From NCBI GenBank assembly GCA_902729315.2, contig LR746269.1:1622501-1686500 (forward strand): a stretch of DNA of 64,000 bases. The letters run 5' to 3'. The translations under genes and the position numbers were made by a program. A model generated the notes under the pieces. It was not told the origin of the DNA and made no database searches. It was given only the letters and a program-made list of their open reading frames with translations. Every line of letters begins with the position of its first letter. Position 1 is the stretch's first letter. Positions 1 through 11,200 of the stretch are shown here, piece by piece. The DNA comes from Spirodela intermedia. Lineage: Eukaryota; Streptophyta; Magnoliopsida; Alismatales; Araceae.

Positions 1-2518
1 ATGACTCATGTTTCCAATAATGAACAGGAATATCAGATGAATGTGTGCAAGTTAGGAGGAACATGAGGTCAGATTATATTGTCTATGCCGTGCAGAGAAA
101 GAATCATTGATCTCAAGCAAGGAACTGTGAAATTGGGTGGTGGAATTGGTCGGAGAAAAATAGTCATCCATGAGTTTCCAGGGGAAATGCAGCTATTAAA
201 GCTCATTCTTCATAAGAATTGAACAGACCTCTCCAGGGTATCCCCACAATCTAAGTGCAGGAAATTATATTTTTCCACGAAAAAGGGATCACAAAGGAAT
301 CAAATAAAACAGGAGATTCAAGAGATGAATGTTTGTATGAAAGAATCAGGCTTAGGACTTTTATAAGTCAGCGTCACATGCCTCACGTCCAAAACAATAG
401 TTGAAGGTCGATAGCTAAATGAAAAAAAATAGCACAAACAAGTTGCAAGAAAACGAGTCTGCAAGCCGTCAGTGGCCATGCGCGATAACAGATGAATTAT
501 GCAAAAATGATAACCTTTCTCCCAGTCAAAATAAGAATTTGATAGCAGCAATAAAAGAGAGAATTTTCTTACTGGTCTTAGTCTCCCAAACAATTGTAGG
601 ATATCACTCTGCATCCTATATGTGTCCAAATATTCTAGCCGTGGTAAACAAGGAGCAATAAGTCATCATATAGATTAGCATAGAAGGTGTGTGAATAGGG
701 GAGGTCAAAAGAAAAAGGGGTCGAATATGAATAGTACATAAAATAATAAGCTCATCAAGGTTGATTAAATGAAGAAGCAATCCAAAAAGGAGAACGTAAC
801 AAGCCGGATTGGGATAAAGCGGCAGTGCAGCTTTACTCTCATGGACATTGTCCGAGAGGACAACCACGCAGTTAATAAGCAGGAATGCATGAAGTTCGCA
901 TATTTGCGAGAACTAATAATTTACGGAAGTGGATTATTCGAGGCAGTTTACAGTAGAGATTCTGTCACCTCTCCTTACTGCCCAGTGAATCCCCAATATC
1001 TGTAATGCTCTGATGCAAGTGAAATGGCAGAATAAGTAGTCATTTTTCTTCGAATTTGAGATAGTGTTCTCTCCTGAGACCAAACATCAGACTGGAAGAG
1101 AAGCCTGCGCGAGTCTATCTTGCACAACACCAATGGTAAATGGTGATCCCTTGAGCATATTCATCGAGTCACCAAACAGAGGCACAAAATACCGTGGTGA
1201 CCATGACTGCATTGAGAAAACTCGTCCGAAGAAAACATCTGGATTATGGAAGAATATATGAACGCATGACGAAGCTCATGCTTCTATGGTTGAACTAAAA
1301 TAGCTTCGTAAATAGAAATAAATAAAAGAACTAAAACAGGTGTTCCAAATGACATTTAAGAGAATGCAATGCGAAAAAGGGAAGTTCCCTATGGCTCTGA
1401 TCTACAAAATTTTCGTATTATAAAGTCAGCTCCTTAGCCTAATTTCTTGTAATCCTACATTTTAGGACGTTCTTATGGTTCACGCTTTTTTTTAATTAAA
1501 TGTAGCCGCTTCAGATAACAACTATTTATTTTATTCATAAACTGAAACATATTTCAAAAAGGTCTTCCCTGAATACTTTTCTATAGGGATGAATATGACG
1601 CTCCCTAAACCGATCCCTGGATTAGGCTTGAATTGATGATCTTCTCTAAAGCAACCACTAGCCAGAGATAAAAATGGAACACTGTCATAGGTTTTCTCAC
1701 ACATAAGAGTGAGTAGGAGTTGCTAGACTAGTTGCACACTTTTAAGCACATACAGCGACATAAATTTGTATCACTATCCATAGAATTGGCTGATTCTTAT
1801 TCTTGTCAACAATTAAAACTTCTCATTCCTGAAACTTTGATCAGGCGTTCCAAGGTGCTTACTCAACCAATTCACATAGTGATGCATAATGTTAATGCTC
1901 GTGGTACCTAAATTCATAAATTTCTACACAGACTTTCCAAGTACCTTACAATTTTCCTCAACGGGTAAAATTATCACAAAAATGATTTACATTTCTCCTT
2001 ATTAAAAAATTTATTCCATTAGCTTCTTTGTCCAAATCATCTCCAAGTAACTTTCATACACTTCCTAAAATGGCCATCTTGCTAGCACCAATAGACTAGA
2101 TTCAGCTGATAAGTGACGTTTTTTCTCCTTTCCTCACATCCATCTAAAAATTCTCATCCCAATAACCTAATTTTTACACTCACCACATTGCTGATCTGGT
2201 CTCTGAATACAATTTTCTCCTCCTTGTGCAAAGGAATCAACTTATAAATTCCGTGAAGCCACAGAACCGCTCACCATTTCAAATGTCCACTTAACTGAGA
2301 TTTAATGAAATTCGGGGTTATGAATGACAGTATGGATTTTAGATCCTTTGAAAGCCATTAATTTTGATTTATAGCCTTTTCTACAATTCCAGCAAAACAA
2401 TCATATAAGGTGCATATTAATGAAGGTAAAGATTCTCGAGTGAGAACAGAGAACAAAGGATGATCAAATTAGCATGGAACTTGCTCGACTAAAACAACAC
2501 GGAGTGGAAGAGCTATAC
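1..2518. other. Intron or downstream region of the SKIP8-like gene; no exon recognised
   Basis: This AT-rich stretch lies behind the GT donor that ends the SKIP8-like first exon. I read the minus strand for the expected continuation of the family (the conserved segment after the F-box and the SnoaL-like C-terminal domain) and did not find it. Short open frames occur on both strands, for example around 419-661 and 1064-1261, but none resembles a known protein or has a convincing exon structure. It is most likely a long first intron whose next exon lies beyond the left edge of the window. Confidence 0.5.
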
Positions 2519-2974
2519 CTTGTGGTAGAGCGCTTTCCACGCATTGTCATCGTTAGCTGCCCTCCTCATCGACGAATTGGTCATTGAGAGGCGACACAGA
2601 CTGGGGTAATCCAAATAGCTCAGCGCATGGGTTGTGATCTCCGGGACAAGCTGCTCCATCATCGATGCACCGATCTGCCGCTCCGCTTCAGAAGCCGCCG
2701 GCAGTTCCTCCTCACCCACTGCCATGTCCCCGTTCACATGATTGGACATCGAACTGGAACTCTCGCCGCCGAGACCACCCCCGCAGGAACAAGCGCACCT
2801 GGGCGCCTTATTACTGTACCAAACCGACTCGATCGCCCGGGCCTCCTTCGGGACCGCCCCGTGTCTACGTAGTGACGACCAGAGAGCAAAGATGCAGCAC
2901 AGCAAGGTGGCCCCCGCCGCTACGAGGAGGGAGAATCCATCCGCGACGGGAGCCCTCCATCTGCCAAACATCAA
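2519..2974 (-). CDS. SKIP8: F-box protein SKIP8-like, first coding exon (partial gene)
   Basis: First exon of an F-box protein, the substrate-recognition subunit of an SCF ubiquitin ligase. The 152 codons begin MMFGRWRAPV. A hydrophobic segment lies at about residues 13-32, followed by a low-complexity Ser/Gly stretch and then an F-box beginning near LVPEITTHALSYLDYPSL. The exon ends after ALYHK, directly at a GT donor (2518), in phase 0. The N-terminal membrane segment followed by an F-box with this wording is the SKIP8 arrangement. The family continues with an Asp-Phe start and a SnoaL-like domain, which I could not find to the left, so the gene is cut by the window or has an intron of more than 2.5 kb. 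The start was chosen as the first Met of the frame; the next residue is also Met. It is divergent from the aspartic protease gene, 2 kb away. Confidence 0.82.
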
Positions 2975-4975
2975 ACCCTATACTGGAGGAGAAGGAAGAG
3001 TAACCCAGTAAGGAGGAGACGATCGGTCGATTGAAGGCCTCGCATCAGAGCCCAGCAGGAAGATTTGGGAGCGCTCAGCAGACGGCAACTGGGGAAGCTC
3101 CGCGGGGAAGGTGAGGGCGGCAGTCGCGCCTTTCTTTCCTCGGCTCTCGGTCCATCTCTTCGGGGAGAGGCCAGAAGAACTGTGCAACTTAACCCCCAGG
3201 ACCTCACCACAATTGGCAAAGAAAACCTTGTTAAACTAAAATTTAACAAATTATTCTCTTCGTTCCTTTTTCTCAACTACGCCACACGGGAATGTAATTT
3301 TATACGAAAATTGGGTATAACTGAAAATTAGGGAACTAAACGGGCCCACCACCCCCAACTAACCAACACTTGGTTTTTTTTTTTTTTTTTTTCCTAAGAA
3401 AGATCAACCAACTTGTCCCTCTATTTTAAGGAATATGAGACACAATAACATGGTTTTTAATCGGCAACTTACCTAATACATCACACAAATCATGGCTGCC
3501 CATAAAAATAGAGATAGAGAGAGAGGCCCATAAAAAATTACACAACTTATTATGAGCTGCCCCACATGTCACCTTCACTGAAGATTTCTTATTTTTCATC
3601 GTCAATAGTCAAAAATAATTATTTATGAAAAATAATTGGCATTAAATAAATGATGACTCTTTTTTTCCCCCCTCTGGGTTCCTAGTTGACATTTTTTTTA
3701 TAAGGTGGTCAAAAGTCTTCACCCGAAGAGACCACTGGTCAAACCTAGTCAACAATACCTCTTCCCACTCTCTCCTCTCATGCAGTATCTCTTGGTCTCC
3801 ATCGTCATCCTCTTCTCATCATGTCTGTACTTTTTTGACTCCTCCACTCTCACTCTTCATACATCAACTTGAATGCTTGCCCTCCACATCATTCTAAAAA
3901 GTTTCTTTTTATAGCCCAAGCTGCTTGGCGTTGGAGCTTGATATCCTAAGTTGATATGAAGTAGATAATTTTAAAAAATATAAAAAAGGATAATTTTCCC
4001 AAAGTCAACAAATCAAAAAGTCATATTGATGACTGGAATAATATTTTTCCCATTTTTTATTATAATTTTAGCCATTATTTAAAAATTGTGATCTCTATTT
4101 CCCCGAGTGAGTCATCATTTATAATTGTTCTCAATACCAGGGGTGTAAAACTATTTTATTAATAAATTAACTATATTATTTATTTTTCTAAACACTAAAT
4201 TATTCTGAAGTTTTTGATAGAGTTGTGTTAAAGCATGTGACAAGTAAGCGAAGTCTCATTGACTAATTATTTAAAATTATTTCATCGATTTTACTGCGAA
4301 TACAGACAGAATCGATTAATTAGCTCTGATAAAAAAAAGTCCGCCCTTTTATTGGACCCGCTTGGCAGCTCTCGCCTGCACTCCTTGCCGGCTTGCCCTC
4401 GCTTAGGGACGTCGTACTTTATACGTGGAACTAGCGCAGCGCAGCCCTCTGTACCCCACCCGGAGAGGGGACGGCAACAGCAAAAAGCCCATTTCAAGCC
4501 AACAGAGGACCAGAGCAGCGTCCCCGATAAAGCTAATCGCCGCCTGAGACAAACGCCAATGCCGCCGGGAAATGGGCCGGCGGCCGGCCGACGGTGGCGC
4601 AGAAGCCATCGGACGGCGAGAACTGGGTTACGGAGAGCCCGCCCTCCGTACCCTCGTCCCTCAGCGGCAGACGCGCAGAATTAATCGTCGGTAGAGGTGA
4701 TGAGAGGGACAGGGGAGAAGAAAGAATTCTCGCTGGATGTGAACGGAGGAAGTGGCCCGAGTGCAGTGTTTGTCTGTACAGTGAGGACAATCGATTCGCC
4801 GCCTTTCGTCACCGCCAGAGGGCATACCGGGTGAAAAGGCTACCCTTTGGTGGGCTAATTACTGTGCCGCCCCACTCCCCACCGACCCTGCGTACTCCTT
4901 TTATCACCCCCTTCGTCGTCGTCCTCCGCCTCCATCATCATCGCCGCCGCCGCCGCCTGGCCTGCTGCGCCGCCC
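2975..4975. other. Divergent intergenic region
   Basis: Two kilobases between the starts of the SKIP8-like gene (-) and the aspartic protease gene (+). It is AT-rich in the middle and holds a run of about 22 T at roughly 3371-3393. The last 400 bases before 4976 become GC-rich and are probably the 5' leader of the protease. No gene recognised. Confidence 0.6.
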
Positions 4976-6535
4976 ATGGCGCCACCGCTAAGACCCTCCC
5001 GGCGCCGCCTCCTCACCCTTCTCTTCCCCTTCCTCATCCTCCTCCTCCACGGCGGTGCCGTCGTCGTCGTCGCGAGAGGCCTCGAGTGCCACACCGTCAT
5101 CCTGTCCCCTATGTCGAAGCAGCCACCGCCGCTCGGGCCCCCGGAGGAGGAGGATGATGGCCCCTCCTGGTCAGTCGACTCGGAGGACCTGAGCACCGTC
5201 CCCTTCCGCGACCTCGGGCCTGACTCATTCCGCCTCCGGTTGCACCACTGGGACTCCCTCCTCGCCGCCGCCAACTCCACGCCGGAGGCCCTCTTCCGGC
5301 TCCGCCTCGAGCGCGACTCCGCCCGCGTCTCCGCCCTCGAGGACCTCGCCGGAAGGCCCTCTCGCCGGCGAGACAACGTCACCAAGGCCCGCTCCGGCGG
5401 GTTGAGCGGCGTTGTGGTTTCCGGGCTGGCGCTGGGCAGCGGCGAGTACTTCACCCGTATCGGGATCGGCACCCCTGCCACCTCCGCCTACATGGTGCTC
5501 GACACGGGCAGCGACGTCGTGTGGATCCAGTGCGCCCCCTGCCGGCGGTGCTACTCCCAGAGTGACCCCATCTTCGACCCAGCGCGGTCCCGCTCCTACG
5601 CCGCCGTCCCCTGCGGCTCCCCGCTGTGCCGCGGCCTCGACGCCGCCGGCTGCGACACCCGGAGGAGCTCCTGCCTCTACCAGGTCTCCTACGGGGACGG
5701 CTCCGTCACGGCGGGCGACTTCTCCACCGAGACCGTCACCTTCAGCGGCGGCGCGCGCGTCGCCGGCGTGCCCTTTGGCTGCGGCCACGACAACACGGGC
5801 CTCTTCGTCGCCGCCGCCGGGCTCCTCGGCCTCGGCCGCGGGAGGCTCTCGTTCCCCTCACAAGCCGGCCGGCGCGTCGGGCGGCGCTTCTCCTACTGCC
5901 TGGTTGACCGCACCTCTGCGGCGGCGGCGCTGCCGACTCGCCGCCCCCGTTCGTCTACGGTGATCTTCGGGCCGGCGGCGGTGCCGAGTTCCACCGGGGT
6001 GGCCTTCACGCCGATGGTGGCGAACCCGCGCCTGGACACCTTCTACTACGTGGAGCTGGTGGGGATCAGCGTTGGCGGCGCCCGCGTGCCGGGCGTCCTC
6101 GCGGCGGACCTGCGGCTCGACCCGGCGACGGGGAAGGGCGGCGTGATCGTCGACTCCGGCACGTCGGTGACCAGGCTCGCGCGGCCGGCGTACACGGCGC
6201 TGCGCGACGCCTTCAGGGCCGGCACGGCGGGGCTGAAGCCTGCGGCGAGCTTCTCTCTGTTCGAAACCTGCTACGACCTCAGCGGGATGACGGAGGTGAA
6301 GGTGCCCAAGGTGGTGATGCACTTCAGGGGCGCGGGCGGCCGCGCCGCCGTCGCCGACCTTGCGCTCCCGGCGGAGAACTACCTCATACCGGTGGCCACC
6401 AACGCGGTCTTCTGCTTTGCCTTCGCCGGTACCGACAGCGGCATTTCCATCATCGGCAACATCCAACAGCAGGGGTTCCGCGTCGTCTTCGACGGCGCTG
6501 GCTCCCGCGTCGGCTTCGCTCCCGGCGCTTGCTGA
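4976..6535 (+). CDS. Pepsin-like aspartic protease (family A1, nepenthesin type), intronless
   Basis: A 519-residue secreted A1 aspartic endopeptidase. A hydrophobic signal segment (about residues 11-33) is followed by a propeptide to about residue 140. The catalytic core starts near GSGEYFTRIGIGTP. The two catalytic aspartates sit in DTGS (D166) and DSGT (D383). The Cys-rich plant insert after the first site (CAPCRRC, CGSPLC, GCD, SSCLYQVSYGDGS) is typical of nepenthesin-like enzymes. The C-terminus IGNIQQQGFRVVFD with a terminal Cys is the conserved end. Overall it resembles the ASPG1/APF group, which acts at the cell surface or in the endomembrane system; the precise substrate is unknown. 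The single exon is extremely GC-rich, which accounts for the long open frames seen on the other strand. It converges on the GH17 gene, whose stop lies 136 bases beyond this one. Confidence 0.95.
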   Translation: MAPPLRPSRRRLLTLLFPFLILLLHGGAVVVVARGLECHTVILSPMSKQPPPLGPPEEEDDGPSWSVDSEDLSTVPFRDLGPDSFRLRLHHWDSLLAAANSTPEALFRLRLERDSARVSALEDLAGRPSRRRDNVTKARSGGLSGVVVSGLALGSGEYFTRIGIGTPATSAYMVLDTGSDVVWIQCAPCRRCYSQSDPIFDPARSRSYAAVPCGSPLCRGLDAAGCDTRRSSCLYQVSYGDGSVTAGDFSTETVTFSGGARVAGVPFGCGHDNTGLFVAAAGLLGLGRGRLSFPSQAGRRVGRRFSYCLVDRTSAAAALPTRRPRSSTVIFGPAAVPSSTGVAFTPMVANPRLDTFYYVELVGISVGGARVPGVLAADLRLDPATGKGGVIVDSGTSVTRLARPAYTALRDAFRAGTAGLKPAASFSLFETCYDLSGMTEVKVPKVVMHFRGAGGRAAVADLALPAENYLIPVATNAVFCFAFAGTDSGISIIGNIQQQGFRVVFDGAGSRVGFAPGAC

Positions 6536-6671
6536 TCCTCCGCTCCGCCGCCACAAGAAGAGAGAGAAAAAATGGGGTTACTCAGCGGGCTAGAAATGTG
6601 GTATCTTTCATGTAATTCAGCATCTTTGTCCTGGTTAATCCCACTCATGTGGAGAATAATACCGACACTAA

Positions 6672-8081
6672 CTAATGGGTCACATCAGAGACAGACGGAG
6701 GTTTGGGGAGGAAGCTGATCTGGTATTTCTTCGTTCCATTGGCGAAGAACAGCCCCCAGTGCCTCTCCGTGGGGGCTCCCTCTTTCAGGTCTTCATCAAA
6801 GAGGGCGAATATGTAGGTCACGACGGGGTAACCAGGTCTCAGAGGCGTCCCCTTGATCGGAATCCCGGCGACGTGATTCACCAGCTTCTGGTTGAAAGCG
6901 GCGGCGTTGCGCATGGAGGCGGCGCCGTCGCCTTCTCCACCTTGCGACGGCCATCCGGTTTCAGTCACAACGAGGCGGAGGTTGTAGAATCCGAGAGAAA
7001 ACGCAGCAGAGTTCAAGGAATCGACGAGAAGATCGAACAGATTCGTGTACGTGAGCCCGGTGTTGGGGTCTGTGAAGCTGAAGCCGCTCTCTGTGTTCTC
7101 CGAGAACAGAGCAAAACCGAGGGGGATGTAGGGAATCTCCATGAAGGTCAGGTATGGGTAGAGATTCACCATGAAAGGGGACCCCGTCTCCGCAAGAAAT
7201 GACAGCAGAGGGCGAAGAACGGGCTCTGCGATTGACTCCTGAAACACAGCGAGCGAAGGAGGGAACCTGATGGCCAGCACTGCCAAGGAGTTAGTGGTGG
7301 AAACCTTGATCACACTCTGCAATCGGAATGCCGTCAAGGATCTGTGGAGATTTTTCATCGCCGGGAGGAGCGAGGCGGCGAATTCCGGGAGCATGGAGAC
7401 CTCGTTCCCGACGGAGATCGAAGATATCCTGGTTTTCGGATAGAAAGGGAGCACAAATTGCCTGATAATGTGGTCTGCCGAGGATTGATCCGAGGCCAGT
7501 GACGATATGTTGCCGTTCGGGACGCACAGAGACAGAAAAATTCCTGTGTTGGCGAAAGCTCTGATCACGGATGCATCCATGTCGAAGATCTTCACATGGG
7601 TTACTGATAATGAGGAGAGGAGCTTCACGGCCGCCGCAGGGGATGGGATATTAGTCCCCAGACGTCCATAGTTCACTCCGATCATGTTATTGTCTGCGCA
7701 AGAAACCCAGATCGGTCGATTAGAACTCTACCGAGTTCTTTCCTCCTGGAAGAAAATCAGATCAAGATCTACTACCGGATGCGAATGGCCGATCGGATGA
7801 ACTTAGCAGAGAGAATATCAATAAAAAAAAGGAAGATGACAATAAAAAAATAACTTACGAGGAAATCGCACGAAGAAATCTCGAATCGAGGACGACACCA
7901 GAGAGAGAATGATAGAGAACTTCGATCCGACGGAGGAGGAGAAGAGGAAAATGGCGGCGTTCTAACCTACGGCCGTACCTCCGGACATACGCAAGCGGAG
8001 AGATGATCCGAACGGGAGAGGGATGAAGAGGCACAAGAGCAGCAGAGATCGAAGTCCCGATGAGGAGTTCTTCCGATCCAT
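6672..8081 (-). CDS. Glucan endo-1,3-beta-glucosidase (GH17), two exons
   Basis: Extracellular GH17 beta-1,3-glucanase that hydrolyses callose-type glucan, 374 residues. Exons: 8081-7979 and 7693-6672. The first exon encodes a signal peptide (MDRKNSSSG, then LRSLLLLCLFIPLPFG) and ends with a single G. The second exon supplies AC to complete an Asp codon, giving SGDNNMIGVNYG, the expected mature start. The 285-bp intron has GT and AG ends. The catalytic acid/base is the Glu of SVGNEV (about residue 132) and the nucleophile is the Glu of TETGWPSQG (about residue 279). There is no X8/CBM43 domain and no evident GPI signal; the protein ends 19 residues after the FFANGT block. Reading only the large open frame would start at the internal Met and lose the signal peptide. 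Function is known for the family; the specific role (plasmodesmata, pollen, defence) is not shown here. Confidence 0.93.
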
Positions 8082-8803
8082 CCCCTCTCTCCTTCAAGAA
8101 CCTCCTCCCCCCCCTTCATCCCTCCGTTATAACAACAGAGGAGCTCTCTCTGAGAGACTCGATTTTTTTTGGCACATAAACCCCAACATATCTCGACAAT
8201 GTCTAGGAACGCGCTTGATTTGGGTTTTTAGAATTATGGGAGAAATGATTGACCCAGAATCGGATTTCATCGGTACGGAGCTCATTTGTCTCAACGATTG
8301 CCTTTTTCTCGAATGCAAAATTAGGTTTTTTTCCTCCATTATCCCCCTCCCGAGTTGTCCTGAAACCGTTGGTCTTGTTTCTTTTCTGGACGGCGACCAA
8401 GCTATAGACCGTTAAATGCCCTTGTGTTCTCTCTCTCACCCTCTCGCTCGCCCTCTCTCTCTCTACCCTGATCCCAGACTGACAACTCGTGCACGGGCGG
8501 CAAACAGGAGGGAAGGAGCGCATCGACGGGGTTTTCTATCTATTCCCTCCCTCCCGCGTCCTCTGGGGGGTGGTAGCTTCCTCCTCTCTCTGCCTTCCCC
8601 CTGCCTTCTCCCTGCCTTCGCCCGCACTTCTTCGCTCGCCCTCCCGGACGATCCCCTTGTTCCTCCCCCCTTTCTGCGGTTTCTGGGGGTTTCGTCGGAG
8701 GAACCAGAGGTGAGGGGGGAAAGTGGGGAGGGGCGTAGAGGGGCCGCCGGTGGAGGGACTGGGAAGGGCGAGATCTGCGTTTATCGGCTCTCTTCTCCTA
8801 TGA
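8082..8803. promoter_or_regulatory. Shared 722-bp divergent promoter/leader region (GH17 / SINAT)
   Basis: The start codons of the GH17 gene (-) and the SINAT gene (+) are 722 bases apart in opposite directions, so both promoters and leaders lie here. A CT-rich tract (about 8430-8463) and pyrimidine-rich sequence up to 8800 probably belong to the SINAT leader. I could not assign a convincing TATA box for either gene. Confidence 0.55.
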
Positions 8804-11200
8804 ATGGAACTGGGTAGCCTCAAGTACGTGTCCGCGTCCGACGGGATGATGGAGGAAGACGAGGCCGCCGCCTCTCAGCTCCACCACGCCTTCACCAAGT
8901 CCTTCCATGTCGTGAACGGGGGCGCCGGCGGCAACGGCGGCGCGGGGAACGGCGCGGCGCCGCCGGGGATCGCTCCGGCGACCAGCGTCCACGAGCTGCT
9001 GGAGTGCCCCGTCTGCACCAACTCCATGTACCCGCCGATCCACCAGGTTCCTCCCCTGTCCCCTCCATCCCCCGATCTCCGGTGCGCTGCGCTTCTCCGT
9101 CTCCCTCACGATCGTCCCATTCCCATGGCCCGATTTGTAGATTAACTGGGTAGATCCCGGAATGGGATTCCTATCTTTCCCCTTTCTCCCTGCACGAGAT
9201 CTGCTCTTATTGGGAAGGCCAATCTGTTCTTTCTCCGATAAGAAAACCCTCGAATATCGTTTCCCATTAACATCTCCAAGATTTTCTTACAAATCCGGCG
9301 GAGGATCCATGGCCTATTCCTCATCTCCCAAGCCGGCCATGATCTACACTCTGAGCTCATTCTTCAAGTCATCCGATGTCTGCTAAATTCCCTTCTCCTT
9401 CGTCTACCCCTGGGTTGTCTGAGGAGATTTCTCCGAGCAGGATCACGCAGATCTACACCATTTTTTTTCCTCATTTCTAACGGACATGGAGCTGTCTCTT
9501 GCCCCGCCCCCAAAGACATGGGTCTTCCTTGGCGAGGCACCTGTTAGCGATCCCCACGAGATCATGGCCATTTTCAGTAAATCTGGTTTTGACGAAGACC
9601 TTTCCTGAGAAGAATTCGTTGGCGTGTCGGATTTATTTAATTAGCGAGCAAATCATAAAGCATGGATTAAAGTACCTGGCGATTTTTTTAATGGCACGCA
9701 TCCGGGATTCTCTCGAATGGTGGTTATTGGATGGGCATGCCTGTCTTCAACAGAGAACAGCCCTGCTCCTCCCGGGCCAACCGCTCAATCATCAACGAGG
9801 CGGACTCAGGAACCCACTAAACCCAAGATCATTGGGAAAAATAAAATAAAAATTCCATACGATGGAACCCTAGACTCACCGTCATCTGAAAGCCAGCATC
9901 TAAAAGGGTTCTCGCGGACACAATCTCGATTCATGTTTGTTCATCAGTATGCGTTGACCCTTTCGATTGCACGAGTGGGCATAGCTCTTATTCTTCTTCT
10001 TCGTCTTCTTCTTCTTCTTCTGCTGTTGCTGCTTGGATAATCTTGAGATTGCCAGATTGTTAAGCTGTGATGAATAAATTTCTGTTTTGACTCCAAATCG
10101 TCATATTGTTCTGCGGTGATCAGTGCCACAACGGGCACACGCTGTGTTCTACCTGCAAGGCGAGGGTGCACAACCGGTGCCCGACGTGCAGGCAGGAGCT
10201 CGGGGATATCAGGTGCTTGGCGCTGGAGAAGGTGGCGGAGTCGCTGGAGCTGCCCTGCAAGTACCACCCTCTGGGCTGCTCGGAGATCTTCCCATACTAC
10301 AGCAAGCTCAAGCACGAGGCGCAGTGCAACTTCCGGCCCTACAGCTGCCCGTACGCGGGGTCGGAGTGCGCCGTGGTGGGGGACATCCCCTCCCTCGTCG
10401 CCCATCTCGGGGAAGACCACAAGGTGGACATGCACACCGGCTGCACCTTCAACCACCGCTACGTGAAGTCAAACCCCCGGGAGGTCGAGAACGCCACGTG
10501 GATGCTCACGGTGAGTAGCGCCCTTCTTCCTGTCCAAATAGTATTCCATTCCATTCCATTCCATCGGGAAGAAGACGGGGTTCGTCCAAATGGGCAGTTC
10601 GCCCAAGGAGTGGCCGATCTGAACTGAATAAGTATGAATATTGTGGATGATTGGGAAGCCTAGATCCTGAAATGGAAAGGTGCCCAGTCCGGGAGGAAGC
10701 AGACCCATAGATTTAATCGAAGCGGGTTACCGACCCATATCAAAAAATGGGCGACTTGGGAGGATTTTCCCCGAGTTACGGCCGTCATCTTTACCTCCTT
10801 GTGCAACCCGTCCTCTCCTCCGGTGGTGTTTCAGGTGTTCCACTGCTTCGGGCACTACTTCTGCCTGCACTTCGAGGCCTTCCAGCTGGGGATGGCGCCC
10901 GTTTACATGGCGTTTCTCCGCTTCATGGGCGATGAGAACGAGGCGAGGAACTACAGCTACAGCCTCGAGGTGGGGGGCTACGACCGAAAGCTCACCTGGG
11001 AGGGGACCCCCCGCAGCATCCGTGACAGCCACCGGAAGGTCCGCGACAGCCACGACGGCCTCATCATCCAGCGCAACATGGCGCTCTTCTTCTCCGGCGG
11101 CGACCGCAAGGAGCTCAAGCTGCGGGTCACCGGCAGGATATGGAAGGAGCAGCGGCCGGGCCCCGACCCCGGCGCCGCTGCGAGGGCCCAGCCCTCGTAG
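8804..11200 (+). CDS. SINAT: SINA-type RING E3 ubiquitin ligase (SINAT family), three exons
   Basis: E3 ubiquitin ligase of the Seven-in-absentia family, 331 residues. Exons: 8804-9046, 10124-10510 and 10835-11200, all phase 0 with GT..AG introns. Exon 1 carries a Gly/Ala-rich N-terminus and the first half of the C3HC4 RING (CPVCTNSM from residue 68). The intron splits the RING right after IHQ, and exon 2 resumes with CHNGHTLCSTC and ends the RING at CPTC. The SIAH-type zinc finger follows (LGCSEIFPYYSKLKHEAQC). Exon 3 completes the substrate-binding TRAF-like domain (VFHCFGHYFCLHFEAF, then GGYDRKLTWEGTPRS). Length and domain order match Arabidopsis SINAT1-5, which form dimers and ubiquitinate regulators of auxin, light, brassinosteroid and autophagy pathways. 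Intron 1 holds a CTT-rich tract near 9989-10020; intron 2 starts close to an ATTCC pentanucleotide repeat (about 10541-10563). Confidence 0.96.

Noticed and set aside
1064-1261. Moderate-GC segment as a SKIP8 exon on the minus strand
   Set aside because: The minus-strand frame (GRVFSMQSWSPRYF) bears no resemblance to the SKIP8 C-terminal region and has no clean splice sites in the needed phase.
4594-5157. 187-codon plus frame before the aspartic protease
   Set aside because: Overlaps the true start in another frame and is made of leader sequence and Pro/Arg low complexity.
5225-6556. Long minus-strand frames opposite the aspartic protease
   Set aside because: Shadows of a very GC-rich exon; amino-acid composition is Ala/Gly/Arg/Val-rich without motifs.
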